Below, piece by piece: positions 33,709 through 41,627 of a stretch of 64,000 nt of DNA (its first letter is position 1; the number at the start of each line of letters is the position of its first letter). The stretch covers positions 5,275,472 through 5,339,471 of the forward strand of contig NZ_PTJS01000001.1 in assembly GCF_002941025.1 (NCBI RefSeq), in the 5' to 3' direction. The stretch comes from Streptomyces sp. QL37 (GTDB taxonomy: Bacteria; Actinomycetota; Actinomycetes; Streptomycetales; Streptomycetaceae). The position numbers were made by a program, and so were the translations under genes. The notes beneath the pieces were generated by a model. It was not told where the DNA came from. It searched no databases and was given only the letters and a program-made list of their open reading frames with translations.

Positions 33709-35205
33709 ATGACCGGTCCGGGGGAAGTGCGTCGTCGGTTGCGCCGCTGGGCGCGGGGGAGGACCCCGCGCACCGGGGTGCGTCTGCTGGGGCTGCGGCG
33801 TTCGCGCCGGGGCGGCCAGCGCGGACAGGGTGCGATCGAGTACCTCGGCCTGGTCGTGATCGTGGTGGCGATCGTCGGCGCGCTGGTGGCCACGGGCATC
33901 GGCGCGGAGCTGTCGGAGAAGATCAGCGCGCAGGTGTGCCGGGTCACCGGAGTCGGCGACTGCGGTGGTGGCGGGAACCCCGAGGCGCGGGATTCCCCCG
34001 GGGACGGCGAGCCCGTGTCCGACGACGGCAAGCCCAAGTCGCAGGCGCAGATCGATTACGACGCCGCGCTGAAGGAGCTCCAGGACGCGCAGAAGGCGGA
34101 GAAGACCAGCTCCGACAAGGCGTTGGAAGCGGCGAAGGAACTGGCGAAGATCCTCGCCGAGGAGCTGGGGATCACCGACGCCCTGGACTGCATCACCAAG
34201 GGCGACATGGGCGCCTGCACGGAGACGTTGATCAACGTGCTGCTGAGTCTGATCGGGGGCGCGGTCGGGAAGCTCGCGGCGAAGTACGGGGCTCCGTGGA
34301 AGTGGAAGAAGGCCGCGAAGCTCATCAAGGCCCTCAAGAAGCACGGCGGGGACCTGTACGACGGGCTCAAGGGCCTGGTCAAGAACCGCAAGAAGGTCAA
34401 GGACGCGGAGAAGAAGCTCGCCGACGCGCAGAAGAAGCTCGACGCCGAGAAGAAGGACCCGCCCAGGAAGGACCCGAAGGAGGACGAGCCGAAACCCAAG
34501 GAGAGCTGCCCCACCCACAGCTTCCTGCCGGGTACGCCGGTGCTGCTGGCCGACGGCAGCCGGACCCCGATCGAATCGGTCAGGGTCGGGGACCTGGTGC
34601 GGGCGACCGATCCGCGGAGCGGGGTCAGCGGCGCCCGGAGGGTGACCGACACCATCACCACCCATGACGACAAGCACTTCACCACGCTCCGGATCCGGAC
34701 GGCCGACGGCGGCTCCTCCCAGATCACGGCGACGGACGCGCACCCCTTCTGGCTCACCGACGAGAAGCGCTGGGCGGAAGCGGGCGACATCGGCGCCGGC
34801 GGCACGCTGCGGACCGACCAGGGGCGGGACGTCCCGGTCCTGTCCGTCACGCGGTTCGTCCGGACGCGGACCACCCACGACCTGACGGTCGCCGGCCCGC
34901 ACACCTATTACGTCGTCGCCGGCGACTCGCCCGTCCTCGTGCACAACGTGGACTACCCGGGTGTGGGCACCATCGTCAGCGAAGGCGGTGTGACGATCCA
35001 GATCTACTCCAACGATCACGCTCCGGCCCACGCGCACGTGAAGGGGCCCGGGAAGTTCGAGACCCGCATCGGACAGAACGGGAAGCCCCTGAAGGGCGAT
35101 CCGGAACTGCCTGCCAAGCAGCGGGATATCGTCAACCGGAACATCACCAAGATCCGGAAGAACATCCAGGTATCGATGGAACGGCACAGGAACAATGGCT
35201 GCTGA
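33709..35205 (+). CDS. Flp-pilin-like polymorphic toxin with HINT domain
   Basis: A 498-residue protein in modular order. Basic N-terminus; class III prepilin-like motif RGQGAIEYLGLVVIVVAIVG (about 38-57) with pilin-like tail; Lys/Glu-rich helical region (about 110-260); HINT autoprocessing domain (about 267-413) starting with Cys267 in SCPTHSFLPGTPVLLADG, with TATDAHPFW and ending SPVLVHN; and a C-terminal toxin-like domain of about 85 residues (VTIQIYSNDHAPAHAHVKG, then IGQNGKPLKGDPELP) resembling DUF4160. HINT domains release C-terminal toxins in polymorphic toxin systems. The pilin-like leader suggests display or export through the Tad machine. Candidate immunity genes follow at once. Confidence 0.85.
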   Translation: MTGPGEVRRRLRRWARGRTPRTGVRLLGLRRSRRGGQRGQGAIEYLGLVVIVVAIVGALVATGIGAELSEKISAQVCRVTGVGDCGGGGNPEARDSPGDGEPVSDDGKPKSQAQIDYDAALKELQDAQKAEKTSSDKALEAAKELAKILAEELGITDALDCITKGDMGACTETLINVLLSLIGGAVGKLAAKYGAPWKWKKAAKLIKALKKHGGDLYDGLKGLVKNRKKVKDAEKKLADAQKKLDAEKKDPPRKDPKEDEPKPKESCPTHSFLPGTPVLLADGSRTPIESVRVGDLVRATDPRSGVSGARRVTDTITTHDDKHFTTLRIRTADGGSSQITATDAHPFWLTDEKRWAEAGDIGAGGTLRTDQGRDVPVLSVTRFVRTRTTHDLTVAGPHTYYVVAGDSPVLVHNVDYPGVGTIVSEGGVTIQIYSNDHAPAHAHVKGPGKFETRIGQNGKPLKGDPELPAKQRDIVNRNITKIRKNIQVSMERHRNNGC

Positions 35206-35716
35206 GTCCGAGAACGGTCTGCCCGCACGTCTGTCCGCGCTGGACGCGGCGGTGAACGGTGGTACGGCGCCTCCGGGCGACGCCTCCTGGGAGGACGGCC
35301 ACGCCCGGTGGGAGCTCTACCGCCGGGCCGCGGAGCAGCCCGCCGCCCACGCGCTCCTGCTGGACGCCGTGCGGGCGGAGACCGACGGGCCGCTCGCCTC
35401 GGCCGTCGTGGTCCTGATGCTGGAGAAGACGCCCGTCGCGGCCCACGGCAGCTGGACCGCCGCCCTGGACCCCGAGGTCCGGGACTTCGCCGAACGCCGT
35501 TCCGGGGAACTGGCGGTGCTCGAATCCCTGGACCGGAACGCCCCCGCCTACGACGCCGATGGCGTCGGGGCCTGGTCGGACTGGCTGCAGCTCCGGGCGG
35601 CGCGGAGCCGTGCGGAGAACCACCGGCCCGTGCTGGACCTGCTGGCCGAACACGGCAGGACGAATAGGATCCGCCGCACCGCGGCCGAGTCCGTGGCGGA
35701 TCTCCGCAAGGCCTGA
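35195..35716 (+). CDS. Candidate immunity protein
   Basis: A 173-residue soluble helical protein, with LPARLSALDAAVNGG, ARWELYRRAAEQPAAHALLL and RRTAAESVADLRKA. The start overlaps the toxin gene by 11 bases with AGGA just upstream, showing translational coupling. Overlap with a HINT-toxin gene and lack of any export signal are the usual setting for a cytoplasmic immunity protein. No family is recognised, so the role is inferred from position alone. Confidence 0.7.
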   Translation: MAAESENGLPARLSALDAAVNGGTAPPGDASWEDGHARWELYRRAAEQPAAHALLLDAVRAETDGPLASAVVVLMLEKTPVAAHGSWTAALDPEVRDFAERRSGELAVLESLDRNAPAYDADGVGAWSDWLQLRAARSRAENHRPVLDLLAEHGRTNRIRRTAAESVADLRKA

Positions 35717-35744
35717 CCGCGCGCCGAGGGGTGCGGGACCACCG

Positions 35745-36227
35745 ATGGCCGAATACACCTTCCTGACCGTGCACCGTCCCTCACCGGCCGCCATGGCGGC
35801 CGCCCTGGCCGAGGTGATGGGGGCGACGGTGGCCGAGGTCGACGTCGCCGACGAGTCCGGCGAGCACCGTGACTGGACGGCCGCGGTGCTGTGCGACCGG
35901 ATGAGCCTGGCCGGTGACCTGGCGCTCTGCTGGGACGTACGTGTGGCGCCCCGCGTCGGACCCGCGCCGCCGGCCGAGGCCGAAGCGGCCCTGCGGCTCG
36001 CGGCCCGGCTCGGCACGACCGTGCTCCACCCGGCTGCCGGGGTCCGCCCCTCGGCGTACTGGGCGGCCACCCCGGACGGCATCAGGACACGGGCCCGGGT
36101 CCTGGACGAGGACGGCACGGGCGGGGAAGGCCCGACCTCCCTCACCGTGGACGCCGTGGAGAAGCCGGTCGGCCAGCTGCCCCGTGCCCGCGTGGAGCCC
36201 ATCCTCGAAGCCGGTCAGGACGGCTGA
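35745..36227 (+). CDS. Unknown protein, second gene after toxin
   Basis: A 160-residue soluble protein starting EYTFLTVHRPSPAAMAAALA with VCDRMSLAGDLALCWDVRVA-like segments (actual AVLCDRMSLAGDLALCWDV) and a C-terminus ending PILEAGQDG. It follows the first candidate immunity gene by 28 bases in the same direction and belongs to the toxin operon. It may be a second immunity protein or an unrelated passenger. No family is recognised. Confidence 0.68.
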   Translation: MAEYTFLTVHRPSPAAMAAALAEVMGATVAEVDVADESGEHRDWTAAVLCDRMSLAGDLALCWDVRVAPRVGPAPPAEAEAALRLAARLGTTVLHPAAGVRPSAYWAATPDGIRTRARVLDEDGTGGEGPTSLTVDAVEKPVGQLPRARVEPILEAGQDG

Positions 36228-36285
36228 CGAGCCGAGGTCCGCACGTCCGGATCACACCCCTGCCCGATCCGAACGAAAGACCGAG

Positions 36286-36330
36286 TTGGGCCCCTGGGCC
36301 CAAGACGGCGGCCCGTCGTACCCATAGCGT
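36286..36330 (+). promoter_or_regulatory. GGGCCC-dyad promoter
   Basis: Palindrome TTGGGCCCCTGGGCCCAA (36286-36303) with a TAGCGT -10 box (36325-36330) whose end is 28 nt beyond the dyad. It drives the small gene at 36410 with a leader of about 70 bases. Confidence 0.7.
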
Positions 36331-36409
36331 CTGCGCTGCAGGTGATCGACGCCCGTCCCGGCGCACCCCCACGGCGCCGGGCCGGGCCGCAAACGGAAGG
36401 CGGCGGCGC

Positions 36410-36853
36410 GTGCCCACGGCTGAGCAACTGACCCTGACCGAGGAGGAGTCCCGCCTCCTCCAGCTGGGGCTGACGGAATGGTGCGGCCCCGCCCGCTGCA
36501 CGGAGGAGTTCGCCGTGGCCATGGGCTTCGACAGCGCCCAGGACCTGAGCCGCCGCGGCATGTCGATCCGCGGGGCCCTCGCGGCGAGGGAGGCGCTGGA
36601 CCCGATGGACTGGGCGCGCGCCCTGATGGCCACCGAGCTGGCGTTCGTCAGCGACGTCGTCGGCTCGGGGTACGAGTGGTCCACCACGACCGGCTGGCCC
36701 GACGACAGCACGTTGCGCATCCTGCGCTCGGCGCAGCTGAAGCTGATCCGCACGGTCGCCCCGCTGGTCGGCCGGGGGCTGGGCACCCGGAAGGCGCCGC
36801 ACGCGGAGGTCCTGCGGGCCGGAGGAGAGCCGCCGCCGGGCCCGGCTTGGTGA
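36410..36853 (+). CDS. Unknown soluble protein in pilus-linked regulon
   Basis: A 147-residue protein starting MPTAEQLTLTEEESRLLQLG, with LTEWCGPARCTEEFAVAMGF, RGALAAREALDPMDWARALM and a C-terminal RRA-like basic part. It looks helical and cytoplasmic. GGAAGG lies upstream of GTG 36410. I do not recognise the family. Its interest is that its promoter carries the same dyad as the pilin and prepilin peptidase genes. Confidence 0.72.
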   Translation: MPTAEQLTLTEEESRLLQLGLTEWCGPARCTEEFAVAMGFDSAQDLSRRGMSIRGALAAREALDPMDWARALMATELAFVSDVVGSGYEWSTTTGWPDDSTLRILRSAQLKLIRTVAPLVGRGLGTRKAPHAEVLRAGGEPPPGPAW

Positions 36854-36877
36854 CCTCGGGGGCGGCGGGCCCATAAT
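36847..36877 (+). promoter_or_regulatory. Promoter for leaderless mannosyltransferase-like gene
   Basis: TTGGTG (36847-36852) and CATAAT (36872-36877) lie 19 bases apart, and the ATG at 36885 begins 7 bases after the -10 box, so the transcript probably starts at the start codon. Only a single GGGCCC is present, so this is not one of the dyad sites. Confidence 0.5.
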
Positions 36878-36884
36878 CGGCCGC

Positions 36885-38072
36885 ATGCCCGATCAGCAGA
36901 CGCGCGCCCGCCCGCTCGCGCCCGGACCCCGCAGCACCCGGCACCGCGCCCTGGCCCCGCTCACCGCCGCCGCACCCGCCCTGGGCGCCTACGCGGCGGT
37001 CAGGGCCGTCGGGCTCCTCGTGTTCTGGGTGTCGGCGTCGGCCGCCGGGAAGGACGCCCTGCACCTGCTGGGCGGGCGCTGGGACTCCGTCTGGTACCAG
37101 CGGATCGCCGAGGACGGCTACGGCCACACCGTCACCCTGCCCGACGGCGGCGTCCACCCCGATCTGGCCTTCTTCCCGCTCCTGCCGGCCCTGGAACGGG
37201 GCCTCGCCGCGGTCACCCCGTTCACCGTGCAGGGCGCCGGGATCGCCGTCGCCTGGATCGCGGGGCTCGTCGCCGCCGGGGGGATCTTCGCCGTCGGGGC
37301 ACGGCTGTACGGACGCCGGGCCGGAGTGGTGCTGGCCGCGCTCTGGGGCGCGTACCCGACGGCGTTCGTCCAGTCCATGGCGTACACCGAGACCCTGTTC
37401 ACCGCGCTCGCGGCCTGGTCGCTGTACGCCGCGCTCCGAGGCCGCTGGATCGCGGCGGGCGCGCTGTGCGTGCTCGCCGGGCTGACCAGGCCCTCGGCCG
37501 CCGCGCTCATCGCGGCGCTCGCGATCGGCGCCGCCGCCGTCCTCGTACGGGAATGGCGGGCCGGGGAGCGGCGGGGCCTGGCGCGCCGGAACGCGCGCAT
37601 GCTGCTGGGGGTCTGCCTGGCGCCGCTGGGGTGGCTGGCCTACGTGGTGTTCGTCGCCGTGCGCGAGGGCAGCACCTTCGCGTACTTCGAGGTCCAGGCG
37701 CAGTGGGGCAACAGCATCGACGGCGGCCGGGCACTGGCCGTGTTCATCGCCGGACTGCCGCTGCCCGCCGCACTCGGGCTCTGCGCCGCCCTGGGACTGC
37801 TCGGGTGGCTGGTGTTCCTCTGCGTACGGCAGCGGCAGCCGCTTCCCGTGCTGGTGTACGGCATCGCGACCGTCGTCGTCTCGCTCATCGGCTCGGGCTA
37901 CTTCGGCTCCCGGCCGCGCCTGATGATGCCCGCGTTCCCCCTGCTCCTGCCCCCGGCCGTCGCGCTGGCCGCGCTGCGCACGACGGCGCGCACGAGCACG
38001 GTCGTCGCGGTGCTCGCCGTCGGCTCCGCCGCGTACGGGGCGTGGACGCTGCTGGGGCCGGGACCGCCGTGA
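36885..38072 (+). CDS. PIG-V-like mannosyltransferase, integral membrane
   Basis: A 395-residue membrane protein with about 10 helices. The first loop contains GGRWDSVWYQRIAEDGYG, an Asp-bearing motif characteristic of GT-C mannosyltransferases of the PIG-V type, followed by ALLPALERG-like phrase (LLPALERGLAAVTPF) and QSMAYTETLFTALAAWSLY. These enzymes transfer mannose from polyprenyl phosphate to lipids or proteins outside the cell. A protein or glycolipid target is unknown; nearby secreted pilus-linked proteins are possible substrates, as speculation. Confidence 0.82.
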   Translation: MPDQQTRARPLAPGPRSTRHRALAPLTAAAPALGAYAAVRAVGLLVFWVSASAAGKDALHLLGGRWDSVWYQRIAEDGYGHTVTLPDGGVHPDLAFFPLLPALERGLAAVTPFTVQGAGIAVAWIAGLVAAGGIFAVGARLYGRRAGVVLAALWGAYPTAFVQSMAYTETLFTALAAWSLYAALRGRWIAAGALCVLAGLTRPSAAALIAALAIGAAAVLVREWRAGERRGLARRNARMLLGVCLAPLGWLAYVVFVAVREGSTFAYFEVQAQWGNSIDGGRALAVFIAGLPLPAALGLCAALGLLGWLVFLCVRQRQPLPVLVYGIATVVVSLIGSGYFGSRPRLMMPAFPLLLPPAVALAALRTTARTSTVVAVLAVGSAAYGAWTLLGPGPP

Positions 38073-38073
38073 G

Positions 38074-38119
38074 TTGGGCCCACGGGCCCACGCGCCGCGG
38101 GCAGTCCGGTTGTTAGCGT
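38074..38119 (+). promoter_or_regulatory. GGGCCC-dyad promoter of lipoprotein gene
   Basis: Dyad TTGGGCCCACGGGCCCA (38074-38090) with TAGCGT -10 (38114-38119) ending 29 nt after it. The leader is about 30 bases and carries AGGAGCGG ahead of the ATG. Confidence 0.7.
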
Positions 38120-38155
38120 GCTGACCCGGTGTACGGCGGTCAGGAGCGGTGAGCG

Positions 38156-38923
38156 ATGAAGGTACGTACCACTGTCGTGGTGGCGAGCGCGCTGGTCCTC
38201 TGCCTCGCGGCCGCCGGCTGCGGGCCGGACGACGGCGGGGACAAGGGCACCGGCGAGAAGGCCACCGCCTCGCGGACACCGGCCTCCGGCTCCGGCGCGA
38301 CCGCCACACCCGAAGCCGGTTCCGCCGCCACGCCCACCAGCAACGGCAGGACCCTCACCGAGGCCGAGCTCGCGAAGGTGGCTCTCACCACGGGCGAGGT
38401 GGAGGGCTACGAGATCGCGCCCCTGGAGGGCACCGACGAGCGTGGCACGGAGGAGGCCGGGACCGAGGCCTGCCGGCCGATCGCCGCGATCATCAACGGC
38501 TCGCCCGAACCCGCCCCGGCCGCCACCGTCTTCCGTACGGCGATGGACACGACCGAGGAGGGGAGGGACGACCAGACCGTCGTCACCGAGATCCTCACCT
38601 CGCACCCGGAAGGCGGCGCGCAGGAGCTGCTGCGCTCGGTCCGCGCGGCCGTCGGGGCCTGCTCAGGGGGGTTCGGTACGACGAGCGAGGACGGACCGTC
38701 CACCTACACCGAGGTCAGGACGCTGCCCGTGACCAAGGCCGGCCAGGAGTCGTTCGCCTACCAGGTGACGGGCAGCCTGGAGGGGGTCAGGGTCCCGCTC
38801 GTCTTCCACCTCGTGCGGACCGGGTCGACGGTCGTCACCTTCTACGCGGCGAACTTCCTCGGCGGCAACGCGCCGGAGGTCCCGGCCGCACTCGTCACCG
38901 CGCAGGCGGCGAAGCTTCCGTAA
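38156..38923 (+). CDS. Secreted lipoprotein in pilus-linked regulon
   Basis: A 255-residue lipoprotein. Signal MKVRTTVVVASALVLCLAAA ends in a lipobox with AAAGCGPDD (Cys about residue 22), followed by a Thr/Ser/Ala-rich linker to about 60 and a soluble domain with LTEAELAKVALTTGEVEGYE, a conserved phrase in actinobacterial sensor-like lipoproteins. AGGAGCGG precedes the ATG. The stop overlaps the convergent DUF192 gene by 29 bases. It shares its promoter element with the pilin and may be part of the same surface function. Confidence 0.85.
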   Translation: MKVRTTVVVASALVLCLAAAGCGPDDGGDKGTGEKATASRTPASGSGATATPEAGSAATPTSNGRTLTEAELAKVALTTGEVEGYEIAPLEGTDERGTEEAGTEACRPIAAIINGSPEPAPAATVFRTAMDTTEEGRDDQTVVTEILTSHPEGGAQELLRSVRAAVGACSGGFGTTSEDGPSTYTEVRTLPVTKAGQESFAYQVTGSLEGVRVPLVFHLVRTGSTVVTFYAANFLGGNAPEVPAALVTAQAAKLP

Positions 38924-39284
38924 CGGGTACGGAGACCCGCACCCGCGCCCCGGGCCGCAGACCCCACCGCTCCATCGCACCGGCCTCCGCCTCCACCACA
39001 TGGCGGGCGCGGAGCCTGGGCAGACCCAGCCGTCCGGGCTTCATCGTGCGGACCGCCAACACCTCCAACCTCCGGTCCAGGTACGCCACATCGATGGCGA
39101 ACCGCATCCGGAAGGTGTGGACGCCCCCGCACGGGGTGATCAGCAGCGCGCCGTCGACACCGTCGACGCCGAGCAGCCCTCGCGTCCGCGCCCGGTACGA
39201 GGCGGCGACGCGCAGCGGCACCCCCCGCGCTTCCGGGCCCGTCCCGACCGTCAGTGTCCCGCTGCCGTCACGCCATTTCCCCAT
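38895..39284 (-). CDS. DUF192 protein
   Basis: A 129-residue DUF192 protein: VPLRVAASYRARTRGLLGVD, ALLITPCGGVHTFRMRFAID and VAYLDRRLEVLAVRTMKPG are the family's conserved core (TRGLMfr..ALLL.PC..VHTF.M.F.IDV.FLD). Function is unknown. The Cys of TPC is kept. Start ATG at 39284. It lies between two dyad-controlled genes, divergent from the prepilin peptidase. Confidence 0.88.
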   Translation of the reverse strand: MGKWRDGSGTLTVGTGPEARGVPLRVAASYRARTRGLLGVDGVDGALLITPCGGVHTFRMRFAIDVAYLDRRLEVLAVRTMKPGRLGLPRLRARHVVEAEAGAMERWGLRPGARVRVSVPVTEASPPAR

Positions 39285-39336
39285 GGGATGCGACCGTAGC
39301 CGCCTTGGCCGGCGTGTGGGTCCGGAACGGCCGGCG

Positions 39337-39382
39337 GTGGGCCCCCGGGCCCAAGACCCCACCGCACGGGCCGGATTAGGGT
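39337..39382 (+). promoter_or_regulatory. GGGCCC-dyad promoter of prepilin peptidase gene
   Basis: Dyad GTGGGCCCCCGGGCCCAA (39337-39354) with TAGGGT -10 (39377-39382) ending 29 nt after the second GGGCCCA. The GTG start lies 7 bases after the -10 box, indicating a leaderless transcript, the same layout as at the HINT-toxin gene. Confidence 0.7.
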
Positions 39383-39389
39383 CGGATCC

Positions 39390-40181
39390 GTGGAAGCCAC
39401 TCTGATTGCGGTCGCCGCGCTCTGGGGAGCCGCCGCCGGGCTGCTGCTCCCGCGCGCCGCGTACCGCTTCTCCGTCGAGCCCGAGGAGCCCTGGAGGGAC
39501 GCCTGCCCCGCCGGGCACGCGCTCACGGGGCCCGCCCGGGGGTGGCTCGGCCCGACGAGATGCGCGGCGTGCGCCGTGGCCGTCCCCTCCCTCCCGGGAG
39601 GCGGGGCCGCGCGGACCCCGGCACCGTCCGTGCGGGACCGCTACGCCCCCGGTGTGCTCGCGCCCGTGGTCACCGTGCTCGCCTGCGCGGCCCTCGCCGC
39701 GGCCACCGGGACCCGCCCCGAGGCCGCCGTCTGGGTGCTGCTGGCGCCGGTCGCCGTACTCCTCGCCGTCATCGACCGCCGCGTCCACCGGCTCCCCGAC
39801 ACGCTGACCCTGCCGCTGGCCGGCGCCGCCGCCGCACTCCTGGGCGGTGCGTCCCTGCTGCCCGAGCACGCCGGGTCCTGGACCTCGGCCCTGCTCGGCG
39901 GAGTGGTGCTCGGCGGCTTCTACTTCCTGCTCTTCCTGGTCAACCCGGCCGGCATGGGCTTCGGCGACGTGAAGCTCGCCCTCGCGCTGGGCGTGGCGCT
40001 CGGCTGGTACGGCTGGGCGGTGCTCTGCGTGGGCGGCTTCGCCGGGTTCCTTTTCGGCGCGCTGTACGGGGCGGGGCTGATGCTGGTGCGGCGCGTCGGG
40101 CGCAAGACGGGCATCCCGTTCGGCCCGTTCATGATCGCCGGGGCGCTGACCGGCCTGCTGTTCGGGGGACTCGCTGCCTGA
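39390..40181 (+). CDS. Prepilin peptidase (A24 family)
   Basis: A 263-residue type IV prepilin peptidase-like protease. It keeps the two catalytic aspartates in LLAVIDRRVHRLPD (about residue 128) and in GMGFGDVKLALALG (GxGD, about residue 192), with six or more hydrophobic helices. The N-terminal part has cysteines in RDACPAGHALTGPARGW and TRCAACAVAV, like the zinc motif in larger peptidases. It should cleave Flp pilin and the TadE-like and fusion proteins at the G-x3-E site. It is encoded away from the tad operon but shares the pilin promoter element. Confidence 0.9.
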   Translation: MEATLIAVAALWGAAAGLLLPRAAYRFSVEPEEPWRDACPAGHALTGPARGWLGPTRCAACAVAVPSLPGGGAARTPAPSVRDRYAPGVLAPVVTVLACAALAAATGTRPEAAVWVLLAPVAVLLAVIDRRVHRLPDTLTLPLAGAAAALLGGASLLPEHAGSWTSALLGGVVLGGFYFLLFLVNPAGMGFGDVKLALALGVALGWYGWAVLCVGGFAGFLFGALYGAGLMLVRRVGRKTGIPFGPFMIAGALTGLLFGGLAA

Positions 40182-40237
40182 GGGCTCCCGTGAATATCAG
40201 GTCGCGCCGGCCCGGGGCGGGCTGACACCCTTCCCGT

Positions 40238-41056
40238 ATGACCGGATCGTCCGCACCCTTCGTCCCCTCCGCCTCCGACGCGCGCTTCGACACCCTCGTC
40301 GCGGAGGCCGATGCCGTCTCCGTCGACGGCTGGGACTTCTCATGGCTCGACGGGCGGGCCACGGAGCAGCGCCCCTCCTGGGGGTACGCGCGCGCCATGG
40401 CGGACCGGCTGGCACGCGCCGGGGCCGCCCTCGACATCCAGACCGGGGGAGGGGAGGTCCTCGCCTCCGCTCCTGTGCTGGCACCGCTCACCGTGGCCAC
40501 CGAGTCCTGGCCGCCGAACGTCGCCCGCGCCACGGCCCTGCTCCATCCGCGCGGCGCCGCGGTCGTCGCGGACTCCGACGAGCCGCCGCTGCCCTTCGCC
40601 GACCGGGCCTTCGACCTGGTCGTCAGCCGGCATCCGGTGAAGACCTGGTGGGACGAGATCGCCCGGGTCCTGGCCCCCGGAGGCACGTACTTCTCCCAGC
40701 AGGTCGGCCCGGAAAGCGTGTTCGAGCTCGTCGAGTACTTCCTCGGCCCGCTCTCGCCCGAGCAGCGCGGCGCCCGGGACCCGCGACGCGCCCGGGAGGA
40801 CGCGGAGGCCGCCGGACTGGAGGTGACGGGTCTGCGCTCCGAGCGGCTGCGCATCGAATTCCTCGACATCGGCGCCGTCGTCTACTTCCTGCGCAAGGTC
40901 ATCTGGATGGTTCCGGGGTTCACCGTCGGCGCCTACCTGCCGCAACTGCGCTCCCTCCACCGGCAGATCGAGACGGAAGGGCCGTTCGTCGCGCACAGCG
41001 CCCGCTTCCTGATCGAGGCACGGAAGCCGGACGACACCCCAACACCCCTACGCTGA
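40238..41056 (+). CDS. SAM-dependent methyltransferase (class I)
   Basis: A 272-residue cytoplasmic methyltransferase. Motif I is ALDIQTGGGEVLA (about 65-77), the acidic loop is near TVATESWPPNV, and FADRAFDLVVSRHPVKTWWD gives motif II/post-II; VLAPGGTYFSQQVGPES is motif III. The C-terminal half is helical and hydrophobic. Target is unknown. ATG 40238 has no clear ribosome-binding site and may be leaderless or short-leadered. Confidence 0.85.
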   Translation: MTGSSAPFVPSASDARFDTLVAEADAVSVDGWDFSWLDGRATEQRPSWGYARAMADRLARAGAALDIQTGGGEVLASAPVLAPLTVATESWPPNVARATALLHPRGAAVVADSDEPPLPFADRAFDLVVSRHPVKTWWDEIARVLAPGGTYFSQQVGPESVFELVEYFLGPLSPEQRGARDPRRAREDAEAAGLEVTGLRSERLRIEFLDIGAVVYFLRKVIWMVPGFTVGAYLPQLRSLHRQIETEGPFVAHSARFLIEARKPDDTPTPLR

Positions 41057-41159
41057 GGGCGGCTTCACAGGCCCCGGATGCAACGGCATCACCTCCCCCT
41101 CCGTCCTACCCATGAGTAGTGCGACCCTGGTGGTTGAGCGCACAACGAAGGAGCAGGTC

Positions 41160-41615
41160 ATGTCGGTGGGAAGGGAAATGCCGGGCGACGGGATCAGCCC
41201 GCCGGCCGGCCGGCCGCGCCACGGTAAGGCCGACTGGCTCACGGGCGCGCGGATCGTCGCCGTCCAGGGCCTCTTCTACCGGCCCGAGGGCCGCGCGGGA
41301 GAGCCCGAAGCCGTCGAATTCGTCCTGGAGGGCGGCCAGTCGGTGCTGCTCACCTGCGCCTCCGACCACACGCTGAGCATCACCTCCGGGGCCTGGCCCG
41401 GCCTCCCCGACTGGTGTGTGCCCGCGGGCCAGTGGCAGTTCGAACAGCTGAGCCGGCTGCCTCCCCCTCCGTACGGCGGGGCCTGGACGGTCGTCGGCAC
41501 GCAGGAGCGGCGCGACGAGTACGGCGAGGTGCGCGAGGCCGTGCTCCGGTGCGAGAACGGCGACTTCGTGATCGGCGGCGGTGACACGGTGGCGATCCGC
41601 TTCGTGGCCGCCTGA
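41160..41615 (+). CDS. Hypothetical beta-rich protein
   Basis: A 151-residue soluble protein with a Pro-rich N-terminus, ADWLTGARIVAVQGLFYRPE, VLEGGQSVLLTCASDHTLS and FVIGGGDTVAIRFVAA. It reads as a small all-beta domain. ATG 41160 is chosen because GAAGGAG lies six bases upstream; a longer frame from 41112 has no such signal. No family is recognised. Confidence 0.7.
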   Translation: MSVGREMPGDGISPPAGRPRHGKADWLTGARIVAVQGLFYRPEGRAGEPEAVEFVLEGGQSVLLTCASDHTLSITSGAWPGLPDWCVPAGQWQFEQLSRLPPPPYGGAWTVVGTQERRDEYGEVREAVLRCENGDFVIGGGDTVAIRFVAA

Positions 41616-41627
41616 CCCCGGCAGGGC

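Noticed and set aside
36848..36877. Dyad promoter for the mannosyltransferase-like gene
   Set aside because: Only one GGGCCC is present, immediately next to the -10 box, so it does not fit the dyad arrangement.
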